Origin: an uncultured Lachnospiraceae bacterium
GTDB taxonomy: Bacteria > Bacillota > Clostridia > Lachnospirales > Lachnospiraceae
Reading direction: 5' to 3'
Length of the DNA stretch: 64,000 bases
Assembly (NCBI GenBank): GCA_947246015.1
Contig: CAMXQE010000009.1
Location: 33,265 to 97,264 of the forward strand
The position numbers were made by a program, and so were the translations under genes. Position 1 is the first letter of the stretch. Each line of letters starts with the position of its first letter. Positions 9,519 through 18,684 of this stretch are shown piece after piece. Below the pieces are notes generated by a model. The model searched no databases, had not been told where the DNA came from, and saw only the letters and a list, made by a program, of their open reading frames with translations.

Positions 9519-10340
9519 TCAATTACTTCCTCCCTGTTTTCTGAATATTGACGGCTGAATAATCTGAAACGGTACCGTATTCCTGTCCAGCGTCTCTGTC
9601 ATTCCTATAAACAGATAACCGCCCGGCTCCAAAATATCATACACCTTCCGAAGAAGTTCCGCCTTTGTCCTCTCATCAAAATATATCATAACATTCCTTA
9701 AAAATATAGTGTGCAATTTTTTCCTGAACGGAAACGGATCCATTAGATTGAACTGACGGAATATAACTTCCTTTTTCAGTTCCTCCTTCACCATATATTG
9801 TCCGCTCATTTTATCCTGTTTGAAAAAATGCCTCTTCCACTGTTCCGGAACCTCTTTCAGCCCTTCCGCATTATAGATGCCCGCTATTGCCTGTTTCAGC
9901 ACCTTCGTGGATATATCTGTTGCCAGCACTTTCGTATCCCATTGATTATGTTCCAGACCGAAAAAATCCTGAAGCACCATTGCAATCATATACGGCTCCT
10001 CGCCGGTAGATGCCGCCCCGCACCAGATACGCAGGTCTTTCTTTGCGCTTTCTTTCGTCCTCAGCCACGGAAGAACCACTTTCCTGAAATATTCAAAGTG
10101 CCCGAATTCCCGCATGAAATAAGTATGGTTCGTAGTCAGCATGTTTACCAGTATCATTTCCAGATTACCGCTTCTGTCGTTCTCCACGTCATCCATATAC
10201 TGATTGAAATTTGCCCACCCGCCGGCTCTGATATAATTTTCCATCCTTCCGTTTACTATTACTTTTTTCTGTTCCAGGTCCAACCCATAGCGTGGTTTCA
10301 GATACCTGACAATCCTTAGGAATTCTTCATCTGTAATCAA
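9519..10340 (-). CDS. cheR: Chemotaxis protein methyltransferase CheR
   Basis: A 273-residue SAM-dependent receptor methyltransferase. The N-terminal helical domain is residues 1-75 and the Rossmann domain begins near 85. Diagnostic motifs are NHTYFMRE, the SAM loop WCGAASTGEEPY, LATDIS and FLRNVMIYFD. The chosen start is a TTG at 10340, since the frame opens TTG-ATT-ACA-GAT-GAA after GAGGCAGT and no suitable ATG lies in the first 30 codons. It methylates glutamates of the MCPs, such as the one at the end of this operon. Confidence 0.95.
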   Translation of the reverse strand: MITDEEFLRIVRYLKPRYGLDLEQKKVIVNGRMENYIRAGGWANFNQYMDDVENDRSGNLEMILVNMLTTNHTYFMREFGHFEYFRKVVLPWLRTKESAKKDLRIWCGAASTGEEPYMIAMVLQDFFGLEHNQWDTKVLATDISTKVLKQAIAGIYNAEGLKEVPEQWKRHFFKQDKMSGQYMVKEELKKEVIFRQFNLMDPFPFRKKLHTIFLRNVMIYFDERTKAELLRKVYDILEPGGYLFIGMTETLDRNTVPFQIIQPSIFRKQGGSN

Positions 10341-10376
10341 ACTGCCTCATCCTCCCACTGCCGATACTGCTCTTTG

Positions 10377-11450
10377 TCAATGCAGCTGACGCAGTATCTT
10401 GCAAAAAATTTTAAAGATATCCGGATGAAATTTGTTTTCCGCATCCTCCTTCATGATTGCAAGGGCTTCTTCCCTGCTGTATTCCTCCCTGAAACTCCTC
10501 TTTTCCGTCAATGCACAGAAGACATTTACCAAAGAAACAATCTGTGCCGGCAAAGGAATCTCATTCCCTTTCAATCCTGCAGGATATCCGCTCCCGTTCC
10601 AGTTTTCATGATGGGACTGCGCGATTTCAATAGACATCCGGATGAAATCGTTATAATCTTTTGATACCTGTAAATCAGCCAGCAGCCTGGCTCCGATATC
10701 CGTATGGCTCTGCACCAAAAGGATTTCCTCTTCACTCAGCTTTTCCTTTTTCTGAAGGACGTCCTTTGGTATGCCTATATTTCCCACATCGCACAAAGGC
10801 GCCGCCAATTCTATGGTATCTATAAAAGTATCGGATATTTCCGATTCGAATAAAGGGGAAAACTGCATACTCTGTGCAAGAATACGGCAATTGTATTTCA
10901 GCCTCCCGATATATTCTTCCGCGTGATAGGAATTTTTTGCCGCTATATTGGCAAGCGCATACAAAACGCTCTTTTTTTCCGCCTCCATCTGTCTGAGCTG
11001 GGCATTTACAGATGCCTGTAAGCGTCTGTTGGCCTCCGTGATTTCCCGGTTAGCCTCATATAAATGGACGTGCACGCCCACCCTGGACTGAACGACTTCA
11101 GGAATAAACGGTTTTGTGATATAATCAATTCCCCCTATGGAGAAGCCTTTTACGATATCTTTCGGGTCGTCAAAAGCAGAAATAAAAATAACCGGTATTT
11201 CCCTGCTGTTCGGATCTGTTTTCAGAATCCTGCATAATTCGTATCCATCCATCTGCGGCATGGAGATATCTGTCAGCACCAGGGAAGGGCTGAATTCATA
11301 AAACAGCTTCAGCGCCTCCACCCCGCTCTCCGCGAGAATCGGCCGGCACCCCATATCCTTAATGATTTCCTCTAAAATTATCCGGTTGGTTTCCACATCA
11401 TCTACTATTAAAATCCTGTTTCCGCCCATCGCTTTCTCAGCACTCGCCAT
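10377..11450 (-). CDS. Response regulator with degenerate HD-GYP domain
   Basis: About 357 residues from the ATG at 11450, chosen because GGAGGAG lies 8 bases before it and it follows the upstream stop by one base. The receiver has phospho-acceptor Asp61 (LVLTDISMPQMDG). A coiled linker leads to an HD-GYP domain (165-357) that keeps the GYP loop (HHENWNGSGYP) but has lost metal ligands. The HD pair is Cys220-Asp221 (APLCDVGNIG), the first metal His aligns with a Tyr (EYIGRL), and the usual DVYDAL reads NVFCAL. Compared with the intact paralogue three genes upstream, it is unlikely to hydrolyse cyclic di-GMP and may be a binding or regulatory partner. Confidence 0.88.
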   Translation of the reverse strand: MASAEKAMGGNRILIVDDVETNRIILEEIIKDMGCRPILAESGVEALKLFYEFSPSLVLTDISMPQMDGYELCRILKTDPNSREIPVIFISAFDDPKDIVKGFSIGGIDYITKPFIPEVVQSRVGVHVHLYEANREITEANRRLQASVNAQLRQMEAEKKSVLYALANIAAKNSYHAEEYIGRLKYNCRILAQSMQFSPLFESEISDTFIDTIELAAPLCDVGNIGIPKDVLQKKEKLSEEEILLVQSHTDIGARLLADLQVSKDYNDFIRMSIEIAQSHHENWNGSGYPAGLKGNEIPLPAQIVSLVNVFCALTEKRSFREEYSREEALAIMKEDAENKFHPDIFKIFCKILRQLH

Positions 11451-11451
11451 A

Positions 11452-12879
11452 TCAGCTCTCCTCCGAATCAATCAATGCCCTTAAGCTGTCCAGATTGACT
11501 GAAATCTTATCATAATTTTCCTTTTGTACTGCCATCTTAAGCCGCAGCACCAACATACTCACCTCCCGGGGAGCGCTGTCTGTCAGCTGCCGTATGCTTT
11601 CCATGAACATTTCAGCCTTTTCCCAGTTTTCCATTTCCACACAAAGAATCAGCTTAGAAAGATTCTTTTTTAATTCTTCCCTGTTCGTTTCCGTGCCATA
11701 CTGTTTCAGTTCTGCAGCTCTCTGCTCCTCCTCATCATCTTTCCGCATTACCGGCAGAGGCATTTCCCGCGTAGCCATTACCGCCTTTTCCTCTTCCGGA
11801 AGCTGCACCCATATAGAAAAAGAAACCGTAGTCCCTTTGTTCTTCACACTCTCTATTCCAATATTTCCGCCCATCAGCTCTACCAGCTGCTTGCAGATAT
11901 TCAGTCCCAGACCGGTTCCGCCGTATCTGCGCGAAATGGAAGCGTCCACCTGCGAAAAACTTTTGAATAATTTATCCTGATCCGCCTTATCAATGCCAAT
12001 CCCCGTATCCACGATAATGAAGAACAGCTCCACATGATCCTCCATCACCGCAGTCGGAAGCACCTCCATGGAAATCTTACCCACTGTCGTGAACTTCTGG
12101 GCATTTGACAGCACATTGTTCAATATCTGTACAATCCTGAGTTCATCCCCTACTATGAATTCCGGCACCTGTGGAGACACCGTCATGAAAAACTCCAGCC
12201 CCTTTTCCGTAATCCGGTTGACATGGTTCGCCTTTATGTAATCCAGCATTTCACGCAGATTGAATTTCTGGGGGTCCAGTACGAATTTCCCTGCGTCAAG
12301 TTTGGAAAAATCCAAAATGTTATTAATCAGCTTATGCATATCCTCACAGCAGCGTTCCATCAGATTCAGCGAACGAAGCTTACGGCTATCCGTTTCCAAA
12401 TCAAGCAGTTCCCTTACATTACCTAAAATACCATTGACAGGTGTCCGCAGTTCATGGGTTACATTCGCGACAAATTCTGATTTCACTTTGGATGCCTGCT
12501 GTATTTCCTGTTCCATCTGCTCTATCTTTTTATTCAGAAATTCCTTCTCCAGCAAGTCGTTCATCAGGCATACACGGATTTCGGAATCCTCTTTTTTTAC
12601 GAATTTTGCTTCTACGGGAAAACAGGTCAGATTTTTACGGTATGCCATAAGACTTTGCATACCGCTGCCGAACATCCCGTCCTCGCCGCTCTCTTTCCCT
12701 GCCGGTTTAAAATCCCCCGGGAAAATACTGCTGATATGCTCTCCGGAAATCTCCGGCCCATAGCCCAGCTTTGTCCTGGCGGCCGTATTAGCACAGGTTA
12801 TAACGCCTCTTTGGTCAAACATAAGAATCATTTCCAGCGCATCATCTATCGGGAATGCATGACAATCATTCCGCTCCAT
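11452..12879 (-). CDS. PAS-domain sensor histidine kinase, soluble
   Basis: About 475 residues from the ATG at 12879, preceded by GGAGGTGG. There is no membrane helix. An N-terminal PAS-like domain (about residues 10-105; LEMILMFDQRGVITCAN) is followed by a short coiled coil, HisKA with His142 (FVANVTHELRTPVNG) and an HATPase domain with N box VLSNAQKF, DTGIGI and GGTGLGLNI. The last 90 residues form a helical, charged tail that looks like a degenerate HPt fold without the histidine. It has no receiver of its own, so it probably feeds the receivers and the HPt protein encoded on either side. The stop codon is one base from the next start. Confidence 0.92.
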   Translation of the reverse strand: MERNDCHAFPIDDALEMILMFDQRGVITCANTAARTKLGYGPEISGEHISSIFPGDFKPAGKESGEDGMFGSGMQSLMAYRKNLTCFPVEAKFVKKEDSEIRVCLMNDLLEKEFLNKKIEQMEQEIQQASKVKSEFVANVTHELRTPVNGILGNVRELLDLETDSRKLRSLNLMERCCEDMHKLINNILDFSKLDAGKFVLDPQKFNLREMLDYIKANHVNRITEKGLEFFMTVSPQVPEFIVGDELRIVQILNNVLSNAQKFTTVGKISMEVLPTAVMEDHVELFFIIVDTGIGIDKADQDKLFKSFSQVDASISRRYGGTGLGLNICKQLVELMGGNIGIESVKNKGTTVSFSIWVQLPEEEKAVMATREMPLPVMRKDDEEEQRAAELKQYGTETNREELKKNLSKLILCVEMENWEKAEMFMESIRQLTDSAPREVSMLVLRLKMAVQKENYDKISVNLDSLRALIDSEES

Positions 12880-12961
12880 AATCTTCCACCTCCGGACAAA
12901 ACGAAAGACAGCCAAACAATTGGTTCCGTTTCGCTGACTTTAGTTTTACTCAATTCAAGTT

Positions 12962-14044
12962 TTACAAAAAATTCAACATTTTTATCACTTCTACCAGATT
13001 AAAGAAATCTTCTTTTGCAAGTTTGAAACATTCTAATACATCTGGTGAAAACTGGCCGCACTCTCCGCTGATAATCATATCATATGCCACAGAATTCGCA
13101 TACGCCCCCTTATACACTCTCTTGCTCACTAATGCATCGTATACGTCTGCAAGGGCAACTACCTGTGCGCTGAGCGGAATCTGTTCTCCTGCCAGGTGAT
13201 CCGGATATCCGCTGCCGTCCCATCTCTCATGATGATGCCTGCAGATATCATAACAATATCTGTAAAACTCATCATCCTGTTCCTGATAGAAAGATTCCAG
13301 TATATCACAGCCAATCGTAGTATGAGTCTTCATAATTTCGAATTCCCCGTCCGTCAGCTTACCGGGTTTTAATAGTATGGCGTCAGATATACCGATTTTT
13401 CCAATATCATGTAAGGCCGCCGCCCTTGTAATCTCACCTATCTGTTCCTGAGTGATTCCATATTTAGGGAAATATTTCTGTAAATATTTTAACAGTACCC
13501 TCGTGAAATATTTAATCCTCTTAATATGTTCTCCTGTCTCCAGACTCCTGAACTCTACTACTGTACTGAGCGCATCTATCATAAACTCATTATTCGCCCG
13601 TATCTTCTGTTCCTGTGACCGGATGGCTTCCTCCTGCTCTTTCAGGCGTTCTTCCATATTAAGTTTATTCTGATACAATTCAATAATATTTTTTGCTCTT
13701 CTCTTTACGATATCCGGATAAAACGGTTTGTGCATAACATCCGCGATTCCGTATGCATACGCCCTGTCCTCGCTGTTCCTCACCGTCTCACTGGTTATCA
13801 GTATCACGGGTATTTTCTCAAGTATGTCATGCTCTTTCATATAATCCAGCACACCGAATCCATCCATGACCGGCATCACGATATCCAGTAATATCAACGC
13901 CAGATCATGATCTTCTTCAATCAGTGCGATAGCCTCCTCACCGTTGGAAGCCTGTAAAATCTCATATTCAGAACGAAACATCACATCCAGTATCGCTCTG
14001 TTCACCTCTTCATCATCCACAATTAATATATGCTGTTTATCCAT
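12962..14044 (-). CDS. Response regulator with intact HD-GYP domain (cyclic di-GMP phosphodiesterase)
   Basis: About 360 residues from the ATG at 14044 (GGAAGAGG at 7 bases). An upstream GTG in frame has no comparable ribosome site. The receiver carries phospho-acceptor Asp54 (LILLDIVMPVMDG). After a coiled coil (115-155), the HD-GYP domain has its complete set: ETGEHIKR (His173), HDIGK (212-216), KTHTTIG, CRHHHERWDGSGYP and ADVYDALVSKR. It should therefore hydrolyse cyclic di-GMP when phosphorylated. It is separated from the kinase gene by 82 bases and from the HPt gene by 156 bases. Confidence 0.93.
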   Translation of the reverse strand: MDKQHILIVDDEEVNRAILDVMFRSEYEILQASNGEEAIALIEEDHDLALILLDIVMPVMDGFGVLDYMKEHDILEKIPVILITSETVRNSEDRAYAYGIADVMHKPFYPDIVKRRAKNIIELYQNKLNMEERLKEQEEAIRSQEQKIRANNEFMIDALSTVVEFRSLETGEHIKRIKYFTRVLLKYLQKYFPKYGITQEQIGEITRAAALHDIGKIGISDAILLKPGKLTDGEFEIMKTHTTIGCDILESFYQEQDDEFYRYCYDICRHHHERWDGSGYPDHLAGEQIPLSAQVVALADVYDALVSKRVYKGAYANSVAYDMIISGECGQFSPDVLECFKLAKEDFFNLVEVIKMLNFL

Positions 14045-14200
14045 ACTTATCCTCTTCCGTGCCACCTTTTATTAATGTTATTATGATAGCACTTATCAAC
14101 TTAATTGTCAACGCAATTCGGGCTTTGGTGTAACAAACAACCGCCTTCCGTTCCCCCTGTCTGTTCCCATCTCTGCTCCGGATTTCCATTTATAATTTTC

Positions 14201-14575
14201 CTACTTATATTTTGCAATGATACCGCGGAAAATGCCGCTCACTCTCCCCAGCTCCTCTAACACGGCATCCACTTTCGCCCGGTCCACTTCTTCCGCCTGC
14301 TTTCCACGCAGCAATTCCGTTATCTCAGAAGCGCCCTTATAAATCGGGTCCAGTCCCAGATTAGCCGAAACCCCTTTTAGTGTATGCGCACTGTTAAAAG
14401 CCCCTTCATAATCTCCGTTATAAACGTGTTCTGTAATTGCCTCATAATTGTGGTCATCTAAAAACTTCAGCAGAAATTTCTTGTATAGCGCCTTGTTTCC
14501 CATAAACCTTTTAACAGCAGCATCCACACCCGCTTCGTTTTCCCTCAGTTCTTTTTCAAATTGCTCCTCCATCAT
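14201..14575 (-). CDS. Histidine phosphotransfer (HPt) protein
   Basis: About 124 residues from the ATG at 14575, which has GAAAGGAGA at a good distance; the frame stays open further upstream without a better start. The HPt four-helix bundle has the phospho-accepting His in SAHTLKGVSANLG near residue 69. It would relay phosphate between the soluble histidine kinase and the receiver proteins of the operon. It overlaps the LysR gene by 20 bases, which ties the regulator and the signalling genes into one transcript. Confidence 0.92.
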   Translation of the reverse strand: MMEEQFEKELRENEAGVDAAVKRFMGNKALYKKFLLKFLDDHNYEAITEHVYNGDYEGAFNSAHTLKGVSANLGLDPIYKGASEITELLRGKQAEEVDRAKVDAVLEELGRVSGIFRGIIAKYK

Positions 14576-15533
14576 TATTTTCTCCTTTCCTATCCCAATT
14601 CTGATTTCCCGGCCTGCCGCTTTCCCAGTGTCCCACGGCCTGCACATATTCCTTGATTTCTTTTATAAAAAGCTTTCCGATTTCGCTTATTTCGCTTCCC
14701 TTGCGCTGTATGTATCCAATCCTCATTTTTTCGCTTTCCGCCAGCGGCACCGCCCGGTACTCGCTTCCATTCAGTTCCTCGCAGATAATGCCCGAACAAA
14801 GCGTATATGCATTCAGGCCGCGCATCAGATTCAGAGAAGTAGCACGGTCGTTTGCTTTAATTATCTTTTTATAATCATATGTGCTCTTCATCTCTTCTGA
14901 CAAATAAAAAGAATTGTTTTTTCCCTGGTCAAAAGCCAGACACGGATATTCCTCCAATTCTTCCATCTGAATGACGTCTTTTTCCGCCAAAGGATGCCCC
15001 GACCAAAGATAGACGAATGTATCGCATTCAAACAAGTCCTTAAATTCCAAATTGTTTTCACGGAAAATCTTTGTCAGCACCTGTTCGTTGAAATCATTCA
15101 GATACAGGATTCCCAGCTCACTTTTAAAGTTCTTCACATTCTCAACTATTTCGTAAGTACGGGTTTCATAAATGGCAAATTCATATTCCTCCATCCCCAC
15201 TTCTTTCACTACCTCCACAAAAGCTTTCACTGCGAAAGAATAGTGCTGGATGGAAATGCTGAACTTCTTTTTGGATTTCTTTTCAATATATTTTTCCGAA
15301 AGCAGGCGGTACTGTTCCGTCACCTGCCTTGCATAACCCAGAAATTCCTCCCCTTCCGGAGTAATCACAATCCCCCGGTTCGAACGCAGGAACAGACAAA
15401 TCCCTATTTCCTCCTCCAGTTCCCGTACTGCGCCTGACAGACTCGGCTGGGAAATGAACAATTGTTTTGCAGCCTCGTTCATGGAGCCTCTGTCGGCAAT
15501 CATTATCACATACCGCAATTGCTGAAGCGTCAT
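14556..15533 (-). CDS. LysR family transcriptional regulator
   Basis: A 325-residue LysR protein. The N-terminal winged helix-turn-helix (residues 1-60) shows SMNEAAKQLFISQPSLSGAV, followed by the linker helix and a periplasmic-binding-like effector domain from about 90 to 295. The C-terminal 25 residues (GRPGNQNWDRKGENN) are unusually polar and run through the ribosome site of the HPt gene. It is the first gene of the che-type operon, so it may control that operon, itself, or an unlinked target. Its ligand cannot be told. A 9-bp palindrome lies 133 bases upstream. Confidence 0.92.
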   Translation of the reverse strand: MTLQQLRYVIMIADRGSMNEAAKQLFISQPSLSGAVRELEEEIGICLFLRSNRGIVITPEGEEFLGYARQVTEQYRLLSEKYIEKKSKKKFSISIQHYSFAVKAFVEVVKEVGMEEYEFAIYETRTYEIVENVKNFKSELGILYLNDFNEQVLTKIFRENNLEFKDLFECDTFVYLWSGHPLAEKDVIQMEELEEYPCLAFDQGKNNSFYLSEEMKSTYDYKKIIKANDRATSLNLMRGLNAYTLCSGIICEELNGSEYRAVPLAESEKMRIGYIQRKGSEISEIGKLFIKEIKEYVQAVGHWESGRPGNQNWDRKGENNDGGAI

Positions 15534-15577
15534 TTCGCCTTCTCCTATTCCTGTTCCGCCGGCTTCACCCTTTATCT

Positions 15578-15602
15578 AAAAAAGAACTGCCACATGCAGT
15601 TC
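15578..15602 (-). terminator. Intrinsic terminator between the two-component operon and LysR
   Basis: Stem GAACTGC/GCAGTTC with a 5-base loop, followed on the minus strand by six Ts. It would end the transcript of the 15772-19835 operon before the LysR gene. Confidence 0.75.
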
Positions 15603-15665
15603 CTCATTCGATTTTTCCGCCTATAACCCGATGATTAGTTTAGCAGAAATACCGGCAAAAAACAA

Positions 15666-15692
15666 GTACTATTTATTATTTGGAAATAGTAC
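15666..15692. promoter_or_regulatory. Perfect 9-bp inverted repeat upstream of LysR, candidate operator
   Basis: GTACTATTT and AAATAGTAC are exact inverted arms around a 9-base centre. The repeat has no T-run. It lies 133 bases before the LysR start and upstream of the terminator at 15578, so if it acts on LysR the promoter must lie near it. A link with the LysR protein is inference. Confidence 0.35.
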
Positions 15693-15771
15693 GGCAATTC
15701 CGGTACGAAAATAGGATGCGGGGAAATACGCGCCGGAGAATATTGATTTTCCGTACCCTGAAAAAACTGCA

Positions 15772-16620
15772 TCACTTTGAAATTTTTAGAAACAACTCAT
15801 TAATACCCTCATAAAAGCCGATTGTCATAACCGTCTGTTCCCCGCCTATCCCCAGATATACGTATTTTTTAAAATACGGCGTGGTCTCTAACAACGGGTT
15901 ATCCGATTCATAGGGGCGCGGTTCGCTCAACCCCATATACGCACTCCACTTCCGCGCCACCTCATCCGGCTCAATATCCTCCCATTTCAAAGGAGTCCTC
16001 ACATAAAATTCATATATTTTTCCCTCGTCTGCATCGATGTATGCGTCTATCAGCCGATTGGCCTTATTCGCATTCCTCTGGCTGTCAGACAGGCTCACCT
16101 TCCAGACTGCCACATTATTCCTCGGTTCGAGCACATCGATTGCCGAGTACAGCACCGCATCATATGCATCCGGTTCCACTTCCTTCACCGCATCAGGCAG
16201 AATCCCCAGTTCCTTCAGTTCCTCCATCCCCCTGTTGCCGGTTTCATAAATCTGTTCATCGGTAATCTCCTGTCCGGACGGCCCCCTGTGATTGACCACA
16301 AACGCATAACTGCCGCCCAGTTCCTGATAATCCACCCCCTGCGGGTTCTGTTCGTTTTCGGATAACATCTGGCTGTTCAGACATTGGGAAAGAATATATA
16401 ATTTTTCATTGGCGCTTAAGGTATACCGGTACCCTTCCCCTGCTGTTTCCGCCTCTTCTGTGTGGATTACATTCAATATCTCCCTGTCCTTATACTCTGC
16501 CAGAGTCTCCGGCCCCCATACGGACAGGACAATGGACACCCCCGCACAAACAAGAAACAGAATGCTGAAATTTCCCTTCTTACCGTTCCTGAACCAATCT
16601 GTCATTTCCTTATTCTTCAT
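15772..16620 (-). CDS. Membrane-anchored protein of unknown function
   Basis: About 282 residues from the ATG at 16620 (GGGAGAAAG before it), overlapping the histidine kinase gene by 11 bases. A short basic N-terminus is followed by one hydrophobic segment at about residues 20-36 (FSILFLVCAGVSIVLSV), so the remaining 240 residues are probably outside the membrane. I recognise no family. The tail contains two strand-rich stretches, KIYEFYVRTPLKWEDI and a C-terminal GEQTVMTIGFYEGINELF. Last gene of the four-gene operon with a secreted FG-GAP-like protein and a two-component system, so it may modulate the sensor. Confidence 0.75.
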   Translation of the reverse strand: MKNKEMTDWFRNGKKGNFSILFLVCAGVSIVLSVWGPETLAEYKDREILNVIHTEEAETAGEGYRYTLSANEKLYILSQCLNSQMLSENEQNPQGVDYQELGGSYAFVVNHRGPSGQEITDEQIYETGNRGMEELKELGILPDAVKEVEPDAYDAVLYSAIDVLEPRNNVAVWKVSLSDSQRNANKANRLIDAYIDADEGKIYEFYVRTPLKWEDIEPDEVARKWSAYMGLSEPRPYESDNPLLETTPYFKKYVYLGIGGEQTVMTIGFYEGINELFLKISK

Positions 16621-18028
16621 ACTTTTCTTTCTCCCTGTCCGGAAGGACAAAACTGATACGGGAACCAGCCCCCGGCTCGCTTTCTATTTCAAGCGTACTC
16701 CCATGCAGTTTCAGTATTTCCGCACAAAGCGCCAATCCCAATCCCGCCCCGTTCTTACTTCTTGCACGAGACTTGTCTACCATATAAAAAGCCTGCGTAA
16801 TCTTATGCTGCTCCTCTTTCGGTATACCCACGCCATGGTCCTGTACCATAAAGCAGTAACCATGTTCCGTCCGGCTGCCTGTCACCTCAATCCTGCTTCC
16901 GGATTCGGAAGCTTTGCACGCGTTGTCAATCAGATTCACAAGAACCGTCTTGATTAAATTCCCCTCCGCCCAGATTTCACCGTCCTCATACCGGTAATCC
17001 AGCTTCCTGTCCGTATCTTTTCCAAACATACCCTTTAAATACTCAAACACGGCCCCTGCAGGAATCTTTTGAAACTCCGCCTCGCCCCGCTTTGTCACAA
17101 TGATATCCAAAAGCCGGAAAGACATGGTTTCCAGCCGCTTTCCTTCGGTATAGATATAGTTCGCCGACATAAAACTTTTTTCCTCATCCAGTTTATGGGA
17201 GCGGAGCATATCCGCATAACCGATGATTGCCGTCAAAGGAGTTTTCAGTTCATGGGCAAATGCAGCCACAAAATCCTCTCTGGCCTGAATTTCCTCTTCC
17301 ATTTTATCTATGTTTTCTTCAAGCGCATTCGCCATCACGTTAAAATCCTGCGTCAGCTGCCCCAGCTCATCCTGACTGACCTGCACAGCGCGGTAAGAAT
17401 AATCGCCCTCCGCCATCCGCTTTGTCGCTTTCGTCAGCAGCCGTATGGGTTTCGTCAGCCATGAGGATATCAGATGCATGACAACCGTCCCCACCAGAAG
17501 CATAATAAGTGTAACCCTCCGGTATAGGGAAAAACCCATCGCACGTTCATTAAAGACCTCCGACACATCCCGCATCGTTTCCATATAAAGAATCCTGTTC
17601 AACGTATTCACCATCGCCCCGGTATGTACATAATAACGCCCGTCCCACTCCACAATCCGGTAGTTTTTCGTATCTTCAGCCATCTTATGGAGCAGCTCGC
17701 CGTCCGCCCCGAAACCATCGCTGGCATACAGCACATCCCTGTTTTCATCGGAAATACGGATAAAACGGCTGGCGCTGCGCCCTCCTGCCTCCAGATTCGA
17801 AGCGATTTCTTCTACCCTGTTATCCGGCAATATGCCGTATTTGGTCGGTACATTCAGCGCTGCCGTCTCAAAGGCAAAACTCAGGATGCTGCTCTCATCC
17901 GAAGCCTGCCCGATTTCCCTCGCCAAAGACGTTTCAAATACATAGTTTACAAAATAGAACCCGCTGAATCCCAATGCTGCCGCCAGTATTACAATCGTCC
18001 ACAGCAGCAATTTGAATGAAAATTTCAT
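16610..18028 (-). CDS. Transmembrane sensor histidine kinase (HAMP-HisKA-HATPase)
   Basis: A 472-residue kinase with membrane helices at about residues 7-28 and 171-192, and an extracytoplasmic sensor loop of about 140 residues between them. HAMP follows (193-245). HisKA has His259 in AAFAHELKTPLTAIIG. The ATPase domain carries NLIDNACKAS, DHGVGIP and NGAGLGLALC. The sensor loop matches no ligand domain I know. Its stop overlaps the start of the downstream membrane protein, and the response regulator gene ends at its start, so all are translated together. Confidence 0.95.
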   Translation of the reverse strand: MKFSFKLLLWTIVILAAALGFSGFYFVNYVFETSLAREIGQASDESSILSFAFETAALNVPTKYGILPDNRVEEIASNLEAGGRSASRFIRISDENRDVLYASDGFGADGELLHKMAEDTKNYRIVEWDGRYYVHTGAMVNTLNRILYMETMRDVSEVFNERAMGFSLYRRVTLIMLLVGTVVMHLISSWLTKPIRLLTKATKRMAEGDYSYRAVQVSQDELGQLTQDFNVMANALEENIDKMEEEIQAREDFVAAFAHELKTPLTAIIGYADMLRSHKLDEEKSFMSANYIYTEGKRLETMSFRLLDIIVTKRGEAEFQKIPAGAVFEYLKGMFGKDTDRKLDYRYEDGEIWAEGNLIKTVLVNLIDNACKASESGSRIEVTGSRTEHGYCFMVQDHGVGIPKEEQHKITQAFYMVDKSRARSKNGAGLGLALCAEILKLHGSTLEIESEPGAGSRISFVLPDREKEKYEE

Positions 18029-18684
18029 TATTCTACCTCTAGCCGGTAACCAACCTTATATACGGCTACCAGATTATGTTCCCATCCCAGCTTTCTCCTC
18101 AGACGCTGCACATGCAGGTCAAGGGTACGGCTGTCACCGAAATACTCCCCTTCCCATACTTTTTCATACAGGGTTTCACGAAACAGCGCCACATTCTTAT
18201 TTTTTACAAACAACAGCAGCAATCCAAATTCCTTATTCGTCAGCACCACCGGCTGTCCTGCTTTCGTCACCCGCCGTGCTTCCACATCCACTACCACATC
18301 CCCTGCCGTAACCGTCTGTTCTGCCTTATTATAGCGGCGCAGTACCGCCTCTACCCTCGCTACCAGTTCCACCACGTCAAAAGGCTTCACCAGATAATCA
18401 TCCGCTCCCAGTTTCAGCCCCTTAACCCTGTCTCTCACCTCATGCTTTGCGGTTATGAATATTACCGGGATTCCCAACGGCCGAATATACTCCATGACAT
18501 CATAACCATCCGCCCCCGGAAGCATGACATCCAGTAAAATCAAATCAAAAGCATCCTTTTCTATCATATTAATTGCATCCATACCGTTCTGCACACAGGT
18601 ACACCGATAACCGGCGGATGACAGATTCAAATCTATCAAATCACAAATCGACTGTTCATCATCTACTACAAGTATCCTAATCAT
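18028..18684 (-). CDS. OmpR/PhoB-type response regulator
   Basis: About 218 residues from the ATG at 18684, whose ATGA overlaps the stop of the preceding gene. The receiver has phospho-acceptor Asp52 (LILLDVMLPGADG), Thr in FITAKH and Lys in YLVKPF. The winged-helix output domain runs from about 125 to 218 and ends with the usual RTLDLHVQRLRRKLG. It is the partner of the histidine kinase encoded immediately downstream. The targets are unknown; control of this operon or of envelope genes would be typical. Confidence 0.95.
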   Translation of the reverse strand: MIRILVVDDEQSICDLIDLNLSSAGYRCTCVQNGMDAINMIEKDAFDLILLDVMLPGADGYDVMEYIRPLGIPVIFITAKHEVRDRVKGLKLGADDYLVKPFDVVELVARVEAVLRRYNKAEQTVTAGDVVVDVEARRVTKAGQPVVLTNKEFGLLLLFVKNKNVALFRETLYEKVWEGEYFGDSRTLDLHVQRLRRKLGWEHNLVAVYKVGYRLEVE

